Made by a program: the position numbers and the translations under genes
Shown here: piece after piece, positions 1 to 10,698 of the stretch
How the letters are laid out: each line of letters opens with the position of its first letter
How positions within the stretch are numbered: position 1 is the stretch's first letter
NCBI GenBank assembly: GCA_014084085.1
Contig: NPFB01000068.1
Location: forward strand, 95,008-159,007
DNA from: Hondaea fermentalgiana
Lineage: Eukaryota > Sar > Bigyra > Thraustochytrida > Thraustochytriidae
Reading direction: 5' to 3'
Length of the DNA stretch: 64,000 nt
Notes under the pieces: generated by a model
What the model was told of the DNA's origin: nothing
The model's input: only the letters and a program-made list of their open reading frames with translations
Databases searched by the model: none

Positions 1-73
1 CTCGATCGCGCGGGCAAGGCGCAAACGTGCAAGAGAACCAGCCCGCGAGCACCTGACGCAACCGATCGAGGAG

Positions 74-3000
74 ATGGCGCTGCGCGGGGAGAGCGGCGCC
101 AAGGCCGCTTTGGGTCGAGACGATGGCAAGAGCGAGGCACGTGACTTTTGCGGTCTGAGCGTGGCCGCGCTGCAGCGGCTCGCGCAAGGTGTCGTGGACG
201 GCAGCCTGGCACCCGACATTGAGCTGTATGTGCTTAACGAGGCCGTCATGTCAAGCGGGAACACGATTATCAACGCCGGTCGCACAGTGGCGGTGCGCCA
301 AGACGATGCGCCAGCCTCTAAGAAAAGCAATCCTTCCGCGTCCTCAACGTCGCCTCTGCGTGAGACCCTTTTGTCAGCGTCTGCAGACCGCGGACCAATC
401 ACGAAAAAGTCTCCGGCAGGTATGCTTCGCAGCCTCCGTAACTTCTTGCTGCCTTCGTCCTCCTCAAAGATGGGGTTCGTGACAGACTCACACATCGAAA
501 AAGACACTACAGCTGTCCTGTTTGAAACGAGCGTCAACTTTTCGACTTCGCAAGCCAGCCTCAAGCCGCGCCACCAATGGACCATCAGAGACGTCCACGA
601 GCACGTATTGCGCGCTGACATCCGTCGTCACCTTGGAGCGAGGTCCTACCTGGACGTTGTGCGCCGAGAGCATGCGCGCCTTCTCGGAAACCCTTTCGAG
701 GGTGCCTATGTGATTCAAGCGCACCATTCTATTTTTGGGCACCTCGTCGCTGCCATTGCCGCGCACTTTGAGCACCAAAATGCGGAGCAATCCTTTGTTT
801 GGCTCGACGTCTTCGCTGCCGACGATTGTGGCTTCGCAGACCAGAGCGCAACGCTTGCTGAAAAGCGTGCCGATTTTCTTGCGCAGGGCCTCTTTGCCTC
901 CATTGAGCAATTTGACAGCTGCCTCTTTTACGTCGATCACTGGACGGCCCCTACAATCATTACACGCATGCGGTGCATCTGGGAGCTCTATGGCGCTATC
1001 AAAAGCTGCAAGAACATCGAAGCAATCTCCATACCTGGTGAGGACGAGCAATTCGTGAGAAGCCTGCCAGATACCAATATCTATGAAACGTGTCAGTATC
1101 TCTCGAGGCTTGACATTGAATCGGCGAGCTGCAGTGCCGAGCAAGACCGGATTGCAATTATCGCGGCAGCGCAAAGGGTGCCAGGGGGCATCACGACGAT
1201 CAACCTAGCCGTCATGAACGGTCTACGTTCGTGCCTCGTCAAGCGCACTACAAGGGGTTTGGCAAAAGTACTCGCAAAGGAGGGGACCTCCCTTTTGGTA
1301 GAGGACCGCGCCATGGAGAAAATACTGGGATCCACGAAGCGAGTCCATCTTCAATATCACCTCACCGAAGATTTGCAAGTCTCCAATCTCACATTTGCAG
1401 CCAACGATTATCTTGTTCGCGTTGCGAAACTTTTCAGTTACCACAAACAATACTCCGAGGCTCTGGGGCTCCTGGAGATTGCACTTTCCATCGCCACAAC
1501 ATGCAAGGGGCCACATGATTCCTCGGTCGCGGACGTCAAGACCTCCATGGCCTACATATGCATTGCGGAATCGCGGTATGAGACTGCGCTGGAGCACCTT
1601 CGTTCCGCGCTCCACATAAAGCGGACGTACTTCTTTAAAGACGTCGACAGCATCGTTGAAACACACTCTGCCATTGCCGACGCTCTCCATGCGCAGGGTG
1701 AGACTGACGATGCTCTCGCGCAGCTTCGCGAAAGCATAGCTTTTGAGACAAAGCATTCATATTGGTGGAACAAAAGAGTTCCAACGCGCACTACTTTCCA
1801 AGTTGCGCGCATTCTTCGCAGCGAATCCCGACATGATGAGGCCTTGGCGCAGCTCCAAAGAGTTCTCGAGCTTGAAATTGCCTCTTTTGGCTCGACAAGC
1901 GGCTGCGTGGGTTATATTCAAAATGCGATGGCGTTGGAGTTAGCTTGCAAAGGTGATCATAAAGGTGCCTTGACCAAGACTCTCGAATGCGTTACGGACA
2001 TCACGAAAGATCGAAAAACAAAGACTGCCGCCGAGGAAGCTGCACCATACAACTCGTTGCGCAGTATGTGTAACATTGCAGTTAATATGATCGACTTAGG
2101 CCACGTCGATGTGGGCCTCGCACAACTTCGAAAGGTCCAGCAAGAGCTGCAGGACAGAGAAGGACCCACTTCCCCCGCAGTACTGCATATCACCGGTTTG
2201 ATTGCCCAACATTTAGGGGCAGTTGAGCACTTCAACGAGGCGCTGCAGCTCCTTGAAGAGGCACACCGGAAATATCAGACGAGTCTGGCAACGTCCAGAG
2301 AATATCCCCTTGAGCACATCGAAGATGAGATTGTCCGGGTTCTTCGTAGGCAGGGTAAATTCGACGCTGCTCTGACACGCTTGCGCTGTACGCTCCAGCG
2401 AACGAGAGCTGCCCTTGGCACTGAGCATGTGGAGTGCATCATGGCATACGAGGCAACCGCAAGTATCCTGCAGGCGCAAGGTTGCTTCGATGAGGCTCTT
2501 GCGCACTATCAAGAGGCTCTGAAGATGAGGCAAGCGCGCTTCGGCGAGGAGAGTCCAGAGCTCCTCGGTACCATGAGAGCAATTGCGTTTGTGTTCGGGG
2601 ATCAAGGCCGCTTTGATCAGGCTTTGGCGCAACTTTGTCTCGCGAAGCAGCTGCAGACAAAGCAGACTAAAGAGGGCAATTCACGATGCGCAGGGACGAT
2701 GCTGGACGTCGCTTCGGTATTGAATAGTCAGGGAAAGTCTAGCGCGGCCCTCGAGCAGCTTTTAGGCGCTCTAGAGATGTTACGCACGCAAGAGACGGCG
2801 TCTTCTGATGGCGTTGTTTTGTCCATACTCGAAAGTATTTCAAACACGCTCGAGTCTCAGGGCGACTTGCAAGGAACCTTGGCTCACTTAAAGGAACTCC
2901 ACGCGCTCGAGCGCGAAATGTTCGGCGAGGACAACATCAACCTGGTCCGCACGATGAAACGAATTGCTCTTGTCCTTGCCGAACAAGGCATGTTTGTCGA

Positions 3001-4594
3001 AGCAGACTCGCAGCTGGAAAAGGTTCGCAATCTGACCGAGACAGCCCTCGGTCCAGCCTCGCCGCAACTGTGGGAACTTGCGGAAGACCACGCTGCTATC
3101 TTAACGCTACAGGGCAAGCTCGGCGAGGCGCTCACTCTGCTCAGAGGAACAAAAGAAAAGAGAAAGACGCATTACGGCTCGAGGCATCTCTCCGTTGCGA
3201 GAGTCACCGAGGCGATTGCGCTCATTCTGTGCGATCAGGGATGGTTTGACGAAGCACTCGCTCAGCTTCAAGAAGCACTGAGCATACGAAAGGAGGAACT
3301 CTCGCCGTCTCATACGATGGTACGGGAAACAGAACGTATGATTGCTCATGTGCATGAGGAAAGCGGAAAATCCGAAGCGGCCTTGGAAATGCAAAAGAAT
3401 ATTCTGGGAAGTCAGCAGAGCCTTCTCGGCTCAAATCACCCATTTCTTCTCGATGACGTGAAGGAAGTGTCCCTGACAATGATGAAGCTGGGTCGCTTTG
3501 AAGAAAGTCTCACTTCACTTCAAGAGTTTCTCGAGGCGTTGATCTCCGATCACGGACTAAATCATCCATGGGTTGCGAACATTTCGAGAACCATTGCTGC
3601 TGTCTTCCATGGTCAAGGAGAGCTCGACAAGTCTCTCGAGTACTACCGCCAGGAGCACCACATTTTGAAGAATCTCGACCCGGCACACCCACTTATTGCG
3701 TCAAACATGCGACGAACCGCAATGGTTCTCCAGGAGAAAGGCGAAGATAATGGAGCACTTGCACAGCTCGATGAGATTGCCAAGATGCAAAATGAAAGGC
3801 GGACGGCGGTATCTTTCCTGGAGGCGACAGAGACCCTCGACGCTGCAGCTAGCGTTTTTCGCTCCCAGGGCAGGTACGAGGAGGCATTATCAAGGTGTCG
3901 TGAAGCCCTCCAAGTGAGACAGAAATGCTTGACACCAACGCATCTGGATGTTCTATACACGCAAATTGCAATTTCAAGGCTTCACTCTGATCTGTGTCAG
4001 TATGAGCCCGCTTTGGCCCAGCTGCAAGAGGTCTGCAGCATCTTCCGCATGAATTATGCACCCCTCTGTGCAAACTGTGCCATGATCGACATTTGTAGCA
4101 TCATGTTGATGCAGGGAAGAGCTGAGGACGCTTTGATGAAATCTTGAGAAGTTCTAGCCTCAAATAACCTTGCGTGTTCAGATGCGGCATGGGCGTTGTG
4201 TCGAATTTCGCTCGCACAATCTGACCTTGGTCAGTTCAAAGAGGCTTTCGAGCAGGCCGAAGAGGCAATGCGGATCATTCATGGTGAATTTACAATTCAT
4301 AGAGGTCTGCGAGGAGCCGCAGCGTTCGCAAGAGGCCGAGCGCTGCTGGGACTGGGTCATGATGGGGAAGCAGCTTCAGACTTGCAGATATCTTTGGACA
4401 TTAGGAAAAGCCTTTTCTTCAACAATCACATAAGGATCGTGGATACCTTGACGTGGCTTGCGCTTGCACTTCAAGATAAGGGGATGGCTGTCAAGGCGAT
4501 GGAAATCTGGCGCAAACGTCTGAGTACGCACCCATTGTTCTGCCGAGCACATGACCATCTCAGCAAACTTATCGATGCCCAGGTTCCGTCCTAA
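74..4594 (+). CDS. Large kinesin-light-chain-like TPR protein with an in-frame TGA
   Basis: The frame from ATG 74 runs 1357 codons to TGA at 4145-4147, then continues in the same frame for 148 codons to TAA at 4592-4594. Both parts are TPR, so this reads as one protein of about 1505 residues with a nonsense codon. Residues about 216-310 form an alpha/beta-looking block (FVWLDVF, then CLFYVDHWTAP and RMRCIWELYGAI) like the TIR-like domain often placed before kinesin-light-chain-type TPRs in algae and stramenopiles. From about residue 440 the chain is roughly two dozen 42-residue TPRs with recurring EALAQL motifs. A scaffold or sensor role is inferred from the architecture. The frame is open back to base 2, so the true start may lie outside the window. 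It could be a functional gene with a sequence error, a readthrough gene or a recent pseudogene. Confidence 0.75.
4145..4147 (+). other. In-frame TGA interrupting the TPR gene
   Basis: The TGA falls inside a TPR helix, at a position where the preceding repeat has Arg (EALSRCREALQV against EDALMKS-stop-EVLAS). One C-to-T change from CGA would create it. TGA is the normal stop of neighbouring genes (ALG1, the MCTP-like gene, the gene at 48446), so the code is not reassigned. Confidence 0.85.
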
Positions 4595-4959
4595 ATTTTC
4601 GCGAAGATGGACCCAAAGTTCGTCCACGGCCCATGCTCGTTCCCGCCCTTTCATCTGCGTGCGTGTGTGCTCTGTTTCACCTCTTTCCCCCCCCAAAAAA
4701 ACGTATGTTTCAGCAAATTGACTTTATTTACTCACAAGGTTGACCAGGCCTGATGCCTTTTTACATAAGCTCCATCAAGAGGCCCGGTGCGGATCGACTG
4801 ATGAACGATGCGCGCCAGCAATTGAGTACCACTTAACAATGGGCGCTTGACGCTGAGCAAAGCACAAACTAAATCTTTCTCCTGCACGTTCGAACGTAGC
4901 AAGCCGCCATGACAATCTTGCTCACCGTCAACTCGACTATTTGACCGGAACTGAAGACA
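4595..4959. other. Convergent intergenic spacer
   Basis: This spacer lies between the 3' ends of the TPR gene (+) and the Mpv17-family gene (-). It has a short C run followed by an A run near 4690 and no convincing coding sequence. Confidence 0.6.
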
Positions 4960-5706
4960 CTATGAGACAGAAAGCGAGGGAGTTTTCGGAGAAGACGAAG
5001 TTGAGTGTGAGGATGGCGTCGGCGGCGTCGGTGCCGCCGGCGAGGCAACCTCGGCTGGGTCCACTGGGGTGGCGAGCTCGCGATGCGCGATGAGCGAAAG
5101 TACCACGTTCCACACGAGCGAGGTTACAATCGTAGGAAGAATACGAAACTTGGGAGAGACGTACATGAAGTTGATGAGATTGATGGGAGCCCACACGGAT
5201 GCGCTTTTGACGACAATCTCGAGAGCGTCATGCTTGACCTTATCCACTACAGTCTGGAGCAGGGATTCGTCCTTGCCGCATTCGCGCACTCCGAGCATGC
5301 ACTCGGTCAGCATGGTGTACGCAAGAAAACCTGCGTTAAAGGGAAGCGCCATGACGGCCGTGTTGGTAAAGGTCTTGGAGGCGGCCATGCGGAACGAAGA
5401 GCCCGGGAACCACCTGTCAAGTTGCGCGAACCAGATTTGCACGCTGGGCGCAAACACGAGTCCATTCCAGGACGACACAATCACATTTCGCTTCCAGTCA
5501 AACCACCCAAAGAGCTCCTCGCCGGTCTCCTTGGTCAGGGCGTGCTGGGGCGGCGCGGGGTGCCTGCTTTCCCTCGTCATAGCCTGCGCCACGCCGTCGC
5601 CGAGGGTCATGACCACCCACGAGGTCGCCATGCCGGTCACCAGCGGCCGCTTCGCCATGCTGGCCGAGTACCTGGCCCAGAGGCCGTGAGCCAGCTTGGT
5701 CGCCAT
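4960..5706 (-). CDS. Mpv17/PMP22 family membrane protein
   Basis: A 248-residue protein from an ATG at 5706-5704. The family comprises small four-helix proteins of the inner mitochondrial or peroxisomal membrane, linked to channel activity and mitochondrial DNA or metabolite homeostasis. Visible hallmarks are an early W-x-R-Y-S-A-S-M segment followed by PLVTGMATSWVV and GDGVAQA, and the C-terminal signature WAPINLINFMYVSP then R, with a final VWNVVLSL helix. The last 30 residues are a Pro/Ser/Thr-rich tail not typical of the core family. Organelle assignment cannot be made from sequence. The promoter side carries a CT/GA tract and a pentamer repeat (5744-5821). Confidence 0.88.
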   Translation of the reverse strand: MATKLAHGLWARYSASMAKRPLVTGMATSWVVMTLGDGVAQAMTRESRHPAPPQHALTKETGEELFGWFDWKRNVIVSSWNGLVFAPSVQIWFAQLDRWFPGSSFRMAASKTFTNTAVMALPFNAGFLAYTMLTECMLGVRECGKDESLLQTVVDKVKHDALEIVVKSASVWAPINLINFMYVSPKFRILPTIVTSLVWNVVLSLIAHRELATPVDPAEVASPAAPTPPTPSSHSTSSSPKTPSLSVS

Positions 5707-5743
5707 TTCGCTTTCCTGCGTGCCGCCCTGGCCTCTCCGCGAG

Positions 5744-5758
5744 CTCTCTCTCTCTCTC
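5744..5758 (-). promoter_or_regulatory. GA-rich tract just upstream of the Mpv17-family start
   Basis: An uninterrupted CT run on the + strand is GAGAGAG on the coding strand, about 40 bases before the ATG at 5706. Similar tracts precede several other genes here. A 5'UTR or core-promoter role is inferred. Confidence 0.35.
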
Positions 5759-5777
5759 CGCGTTTCCGGATTGCCGG

Positions 5778-5821
5778 CTCAACTCAACTCAACTCGACTC
5801 GACTCGACTCGACTCGACTCG
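5778..5821. repeat. Pentanucleotide tandem repeat (CTCAA/CTCGA)
   Basis: Three copies of CTCAA grade into about six copies of CTCGA. Related GAGTC/CTCGA repeats occur near 32431-32463 and 53697-53712. Confidence 0.9.
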
Positions 5822-7360
5822 TACAGCCGCTTTTTGCAGATCAGGGCTCGGCCTGGCGCTCTCGCACCGGACCCAGAGAAATCTTTTGTTCCAATAATAT
5901 GTAAATAGGACCGTGTCCGGTTCGGCGCTCCCGGCACGCGAGACCGGCATCATCGAGACCCCCAACACCTGCAAGACCGAGTCCAAGACCATAAACCAAG
6001 ACCAAGACCCGGACCGAAACCGAGACCGAGGGCGACTCCCCGGTCGGCCGTGCAGGCACGCGGCCGCCTCGCCGTCGCGCGCCGACTGCGAGCGCTGGAG
6101 CGAGCGCTGGAGCGAGGCCCGTCAGCGGCGCGCGCGAGCAGGATGTGTGCCCCGGTCCCGATTCCTCTCATGCGGCGGTCCACATACGAGGCGTCGATGA
6201 TGCCTGTCACTAATGGCACGCATACAGTGTAGCAGCAGCAGGCAGCACGAAATGGCTTTGCAGGAGTTCTTTACTGTGCGGCGATGCGGCTGCGAGCTCC
6301 GGGTTGCAGGGCCGGGGCCATTCGTTGTTGATGGCGTGCCAAACTAACTTGCTGTCGACCATGCTCTGCAGCAGCGGCAGCGGTGCGGGCGGGGTGGCTG
6401 GCTGGGTGGTGGGCGGCGAGCGCAGCGACTTCGTTTCGGTGTCGATCGCTTGCACCTACCTGTACGTCCGACTCCAAGAAAGCGACGCGACGCGACGAAA
6501 GAGGTCGCTGTCGCTGCAGCAGCGTGTCAGCTGCAGCAGCACAGCAGGTGACGAGCTTCAGGGATCACAAGAAAAGATTTGGTGAGGAGGCGAGAATGCA
6601 GGTACCACAGGCCTCGGAGAAGCAGGAGCAGAAGGAAGCCGTTGGTCTTGCCGAGAACCTTGCAGAGCCAGAGCGCGCGTCATGCGAGCGGGTCAGAGAC
6701 GGCACAACAGTGTAAAACTTGTGCCGCCAGGTCAGAAATCTCGTCAGCAGTGCAGCTGCACCTGCAGCGCGCAAGACTGCCAACAGCAGCAGAGCAGCTG
6801 CAGATCGCACTCTCAATCACAGTCAGTCCCATCATGATGCCGTGAGTGACGCTTTGTCGGAAGCGGCTCAGACACCTCGTCCTTCATCCAAGTTGATGGG
6901 TGGATGGCAATGCAAGAGTGAGGAGCTTGAAGCTTTAATTTTGCAGGCGAAATCTTCATGAGAGAATGCACGGCCAGCGGCACAAGAATACATTTTCCTT
7001 TCAACGCAATTCTATTACTAGAGTCAGCTCTTGGCCGAGCTCGCTCGTCGCTTGCAATGCTGTCGCCGCAAGCTGCCAACCAGCAGCTCTAGGTGAAAAC
7101 GATGACGCTGATCTGGAACAGGGTTCTCGACTCCCCATAATCGTGACTGTGAGTCTCTTTTTTTTTCCCCTTTCTACTAGGGACAATGCGTGCATGGGAG
7201 AAGAGACACGACGGCACAAACAGCAAAGCCTTGCACCAGAAAGTGGCAGCTCTTGTCTCCACGTCTATACCCTTAAAAAAAAAAAAGGTTTTTATTGGAC
7301 AGTCCCGGTGCGTACGAGCTGTCAATGTACGACAAAAGCATGGAACTCCTGCAAATCGTG
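5822..7360. other. Intergenic region, no gene recognised
   Basis: This stretch lies between the 5' side of the Mpv17-family gene and the 3' end of the adenosine deaminase gene. It holds degenerate hexamer runs (ACCGAG/CCAAGA type, about 5985-6030), GC-rich low complexity and an A run at 7274-7285. The open frames here are short, compositionally biased and lack motifs. Confidence 0.6.
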
Positions 7361-8606
7361 CTAGGTACAAGAAGCGTTCTGAAGAATAGAGAGAACGTCC
7401 GATACGAGCACGTGGCGTTCTGCTTCCGAAATACCCCGCGCTGCCTTGGCTGCATTTATGCTGACCCGCGCAAGGTCGTTGGATTGAAATCCAAGGTGCT
7501 CGACGGCAGCCTGGCGCTCCCGCGCCGGCGCAGCAATGAGCGTCTGCTCTGTGCCTGAGAGCATGAGATTGTCAGAGTTCAAGGTGACCCGGGCGCCAGC
7601 TTTGAGAAGATGACGCACCGGGTGCGCAGCGTAGGTACGCACGCGATTTGGACGAATGTTGGCAGTCAGGCAGCACTCAAAGGTCACGCGCTGGTCCACA
7701 GCCCGACGTAAAAGTCCAGAGTCACGTGCGATCGCCCACCCATGGCCGATGCGGTCTACCTCAAGAGAGAGCGCCATGGCAAGGTTTTCCATGTCCGAGG
7801 CAAGCCCAGTCTCTCCCGCGTGGACAGTCACCATGAGTCCCGCGCGCTGACACATCCGAACAGCTTCGGCATGGGGCTGGAGGGGAAAACTTGCCTCATC
7901 GCCAGCAATGTCAAAACCAACGACGCCCTTGTCTCGAAATGCGCAAGCGAGGGCTGCAGCCTCGCGGACGACCGACGGCGCGTGTGAGCGGAGACCACAC
8001 ACTTATAACCCCTCCAGTCAAGCCTTGCACGGATGCAAGCGCGTCGCAGACAATCGCAAGGACTTCGTCGACCTCAAGACCCTCTTGCGTGTGAAGGTTG
8101 GGACAAAATCGAAGCTCGAGGTGCCGACCTTTGTGAACATCGCGCAGCGTTTCCGCAACAGCAACTGTCGCCTCATGAAGCTCTTCGCGCTGCTGCAACA
8201 TGGCGTTGCATACGTCGAAAACCTGCCAATTTGCGCCCTGGACTGCATGCGCAGATTGCCCGGCTTTGATCGCGTGAAGCCATCGTCGTGCCGCGCTCGG
8301 GCCTGCGTGAGGATCAATACCAGGAGCCATTGGAACTTCGGTATGAAGCTCGTGCGATGCATCTACGAGCCCGCGCTCCACGGCCCTCTTGCGCACGAAT
8401 TGAGCAGGTAAAGATCCATCTGCTCCGTCTCGTATTCGTGAGTAACTCGTGCTCGCGTTAGGACTGTTCACGCGGTCTCGTCCAAGGCCAAGTCTTTTCG
8501 GCACAAAACATTACTTACCAAGATGCAGGTGGAGCTCCACTGCAGGGAGTGCTGCCGCCACCGAGGCCGCAGCGCGACGTCCGCTTGTGCCCAGGACTTG
8601 CGCCAT
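7361..8606 (-). CDS. ADA: Adenosine deaminase, spliced, with an apparent +1 frameshift
   Basis: Hydrolytic deamination of adenosine to inosine in purine salvage. Exon 1 runs 8606-8519 from an ATG and ends in LPAVELHLHL. The donor is GTAAGT and the acceptor GCAG (intron 8420-8518, 99 bp). Exon 2 completes LDGSLPAQFV, which restores the metal-binding HxHxDGS motif and proves the splice. Reading continues to about 8004 (LELRFCPNLHT), then homology moves one base into the frame of 8002-7361, which carries GFDIAGDE, VTVHAGETG, RIGHG and NSDNLMLSGT. There is no GT-AG pair that fits at that point; one extra A in ATAAG explains it. Total is about 380 residues, the normal family size. The SDN in place of SDDP resembles some bacterial adenosine deaminases. 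The break could be sequence error, pseudogenisation or frameshifting. Confidence 0.82.
8420..8518 (-). other. Spliceosomal intron of the adenosine deaminase gene
   Basis: The donor GTAAGT (8518-8513) and acceptor GCAG (8423-8420) flank a phase-1 intron of 99 bp. It splits the Asp codon of the HLDGS metal-site motif. Confidence 0.85.
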
Positions 8607-8982
8607 TCGAGACTATCTTTCGTCTTCGGTTGTTTTGTGCGCTGCGCTCGTCTTCGCCGTCACAATCATCAAGTTGGCGCGTTGTTCTCGCCCGAGGCGG
8701 TGGGCACGCAGAGACAGCGTCGAACGCAATGCGCAGACCGAGCCGAGGCGGCGAGCGGAGCGTTGTTTGGTTGTCAATCGTCCCGGTCTCGTTCTTGGCC
8801 TGGATTGAAATCTGCCAACTCGTTGTACTACCGATCGTGTACTACAGTATAGTACGTATCGAGTACGTATAGTCCTGCTGCTGGGGCGGGCGGGTGTCAC
8901 CAAAACTGCAACCAAAATTCCCCTCGGCGCACGCACGCAAGCAGACCACGAGAGAGAGCGCAAGGCGAGCCGAGCAAGGAGG
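8607..8982. promoter_or_regulatory. Divergent promoter region of ADA and ALG1
   Basis: These 376 bases separate the two ATGs on opposite strands. At 8823-8872 there is an AT-richer patch dense in GTAC/GTAT words. A short GAGAGAG tract (8951-8958) lies 25 bases before the ALG1 ATG. No TATA box is clear. Confidence 0.45.
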
Positions 8983-10401
8983 ATGTCGGCCGCGGCTGGC
9001 GCAGGCGAAAAAGAGCGTGGCCGACTGCACGTGGCCGTGCTGGTGCTGGGCGACGTGGGGCGGTCGCCAAGGATGCAGTTTCATGCGGCCTCGCTCGCGG
9101 CCCAAGACTGGGTCGAGAGCGTGGCGCTCGTGGGCACCGAGGGCAGTGCGTGCATGGAAACCGTACGCAACAACGCCAAGACTCGTGAGGTGCGGATTGC
9201 AGAGCCCGTGACAAGCAGGCTGCCGCGAAAGCTCCTCTTGCTGTATGCTCCAGTAAAGATACTGCAGCAGATCGCCCAGCTCCTTGGCGCACTCTTGCGC
9301 GACCCCAAGCTTGACGTGGTGCTTGTGCAAAACCCGCCATGTATCCCGACATTTGTGGTGCTGGCGCTACTCCGATTTCTTCGCGGCACGCGTATTGTCA
9401 TTGACTGGCACAACCTCGGCTTTACCATATTAGCGCTGTCCTTTCCGCAACGCGGGGAGCGACATCCCGCCGTGCGCGTGGCGAAGATTTATGAGCAGAC
9501 GCTAGGATGGCTTATTGGAGACACGCACTTTTGTGTGACTGCGGCGCTTAAGCGCTGGCTTGTTGCCGAGGTTGGTACTCCGGACGCGAAAGTGCATGTT
9601 CTTTACGATAAGCCGCCTGCTATGTTCCATCCCTTGAAGGTCACTGAGCAGCACGAATTTTGGGAGAGACTCGGGGATACAGTCTCAAGAGGCCGCGGCA
9701 ATATCTTTACTGCTACATCGGGCGAGTCTGAACCTCCTCATGTCGTGAAAGATCGACCGGCACTCATTGTCTCTTCCACAAGCTGGACGCCAGACGAAGA
9801 CTTTGGAATCCTGCTCGCAGCACTTGCAAAACTTGATGCAAATCCAGACGTTGCTAAACGCGGTATCATTTGCGTCGTGACGGGCAAGGGACCGCAACGA
9901 GACATGTACATGGACAAGGTGCGGGAACTCGGGCTCAAGCACGTGGCTGTTGAGACGTTGTGGCTTGAGCATGAGGATTACCCTCTCCTATTGGCCTGCA
10001 TGGATGTTGGCGTTTGTCTGCACACCTCTTCTTCAGGTCTTGATCTTCCGATGAAAGTGGTGGACATGTTTGGTGCAGGTATTCCCGTTTGCGCGGTGGA
10101 TTTCCCCTGTCTTGACGAGCTCGTTCGCCACGAGGAGAACGGACTTGTCTTCCGAACCGAGGCGCAGCTCGCGGACCAGCTACACAGTCTTCTTTTCGCG
10201 AGCGATAGCGACCGGCGGCTACGCGCCCTTCGACGCGGTGTCCAGGCCACGGTCGCGGAACGATGGGACCGACATTGGAACAAATTCGCCGGTCCACCTA
10301 TCAAGGCGCTCGGTCATCGACGAGGGGCTCCCGTTTTCTGGTTCATTTGCTTTGCAATCTTTTTGGAGGCGGTATACGTTTGGAACGTGCGCAAAATGTG
10401 A
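8983..10401 (+). CDS. ALG1: Chitobiosyldiphosphodolichol beta-1,4-mannosyltransferase
   Basis: Adds the first mannose, from GDP-mannose, to GlcNAc2-PP-dolichol on the cytosolic face of the ER during N-glycan precursor assembly. The protein has 472 residues and a GT-B fold of family GT33. Visible marks are HVAVLVLGDVGRSPRMQFHA near the start, VQNPPCIP, IDWHNLGFTIL, SSTSWTPDEDFGILL and a C-terminal nucleotide-sugar block with LHTSSSGLDLPMKVVDMFG, PVCAVDF and the ENGLVF segment. The first 20 residues are hydrophilic, so the N-terminal membrane anchor of fungal and animal ALG1 is missing. Instead residues about 450-468 (FWFICFAIFLEAVYVW) form a C-terminal hydrophobic segment ending in a basic tail. 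The start has only a short in-frame leader before the family core. Confidence 0.93.
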   Translation: MSAAAGAGEKERGRLHVAVLVLGDVGRSPRMQFHAASLAAQDWVESVALVGTEGSACMETVRNNAKTREVRIAEPVTSRLPRKLLLLYAPVKILQQIAQLLGALLRDPKLDVVLVQNPPCIPTFVVLALLRFLRGTRIVIDWHNLGFTILALSFPQRGERHPAVRVAKIYEQTLGWLIGDTHFCVTAALKRWLVAEVGTPDAKVHVLYDKPPAMFHPLKVTEQHEFWERLGDTVSRGRGNIFTATSGESEPPHVVKDRPALIVSSTSWTPDEDFGILLAALAKLDANPDVAKRGIICVVTGKGPQRDMYMDKVRELGLKHVAVETLWLEHEDYPLLLACMDVGVCLHTSSSGLDLPMKVVDMFGAGIPVCAVDFPCLDELVRHEENGLVFRTEAQLADQLHSLLFASDSDRRLRALRRGVQATVAERWDRHWNKFAGPPIKALGHRRGAPVFWFICFAIFLEAVYVWNVRKM

Positions 10402-10698
10402 ATCTAAAATCTTCGACTGCATTGTGAGAGCTCGAGATGCCAGATGTTGGATAGCATTACCACAGTACGGAAGACCACGTCGTAGTTTTGCTGAAGCTTT
10501 TACCGTGACAATTAAAAATGTGCGTAGACATCTGCGGATGTCATGTAGCGTGCGCACCCTTCTTTTGATTTTGGAAATGGTAAAAAAGAAGGAACGAGCT
10601 CGCAGTGCGAGCGGGGGAAGGGGAGCGTCGATGAGCTCAAATGATTGAAAACATAATGTCCTTGCTTTTCTAAAATACTTTTTTTTTTTCCAAAGTAG

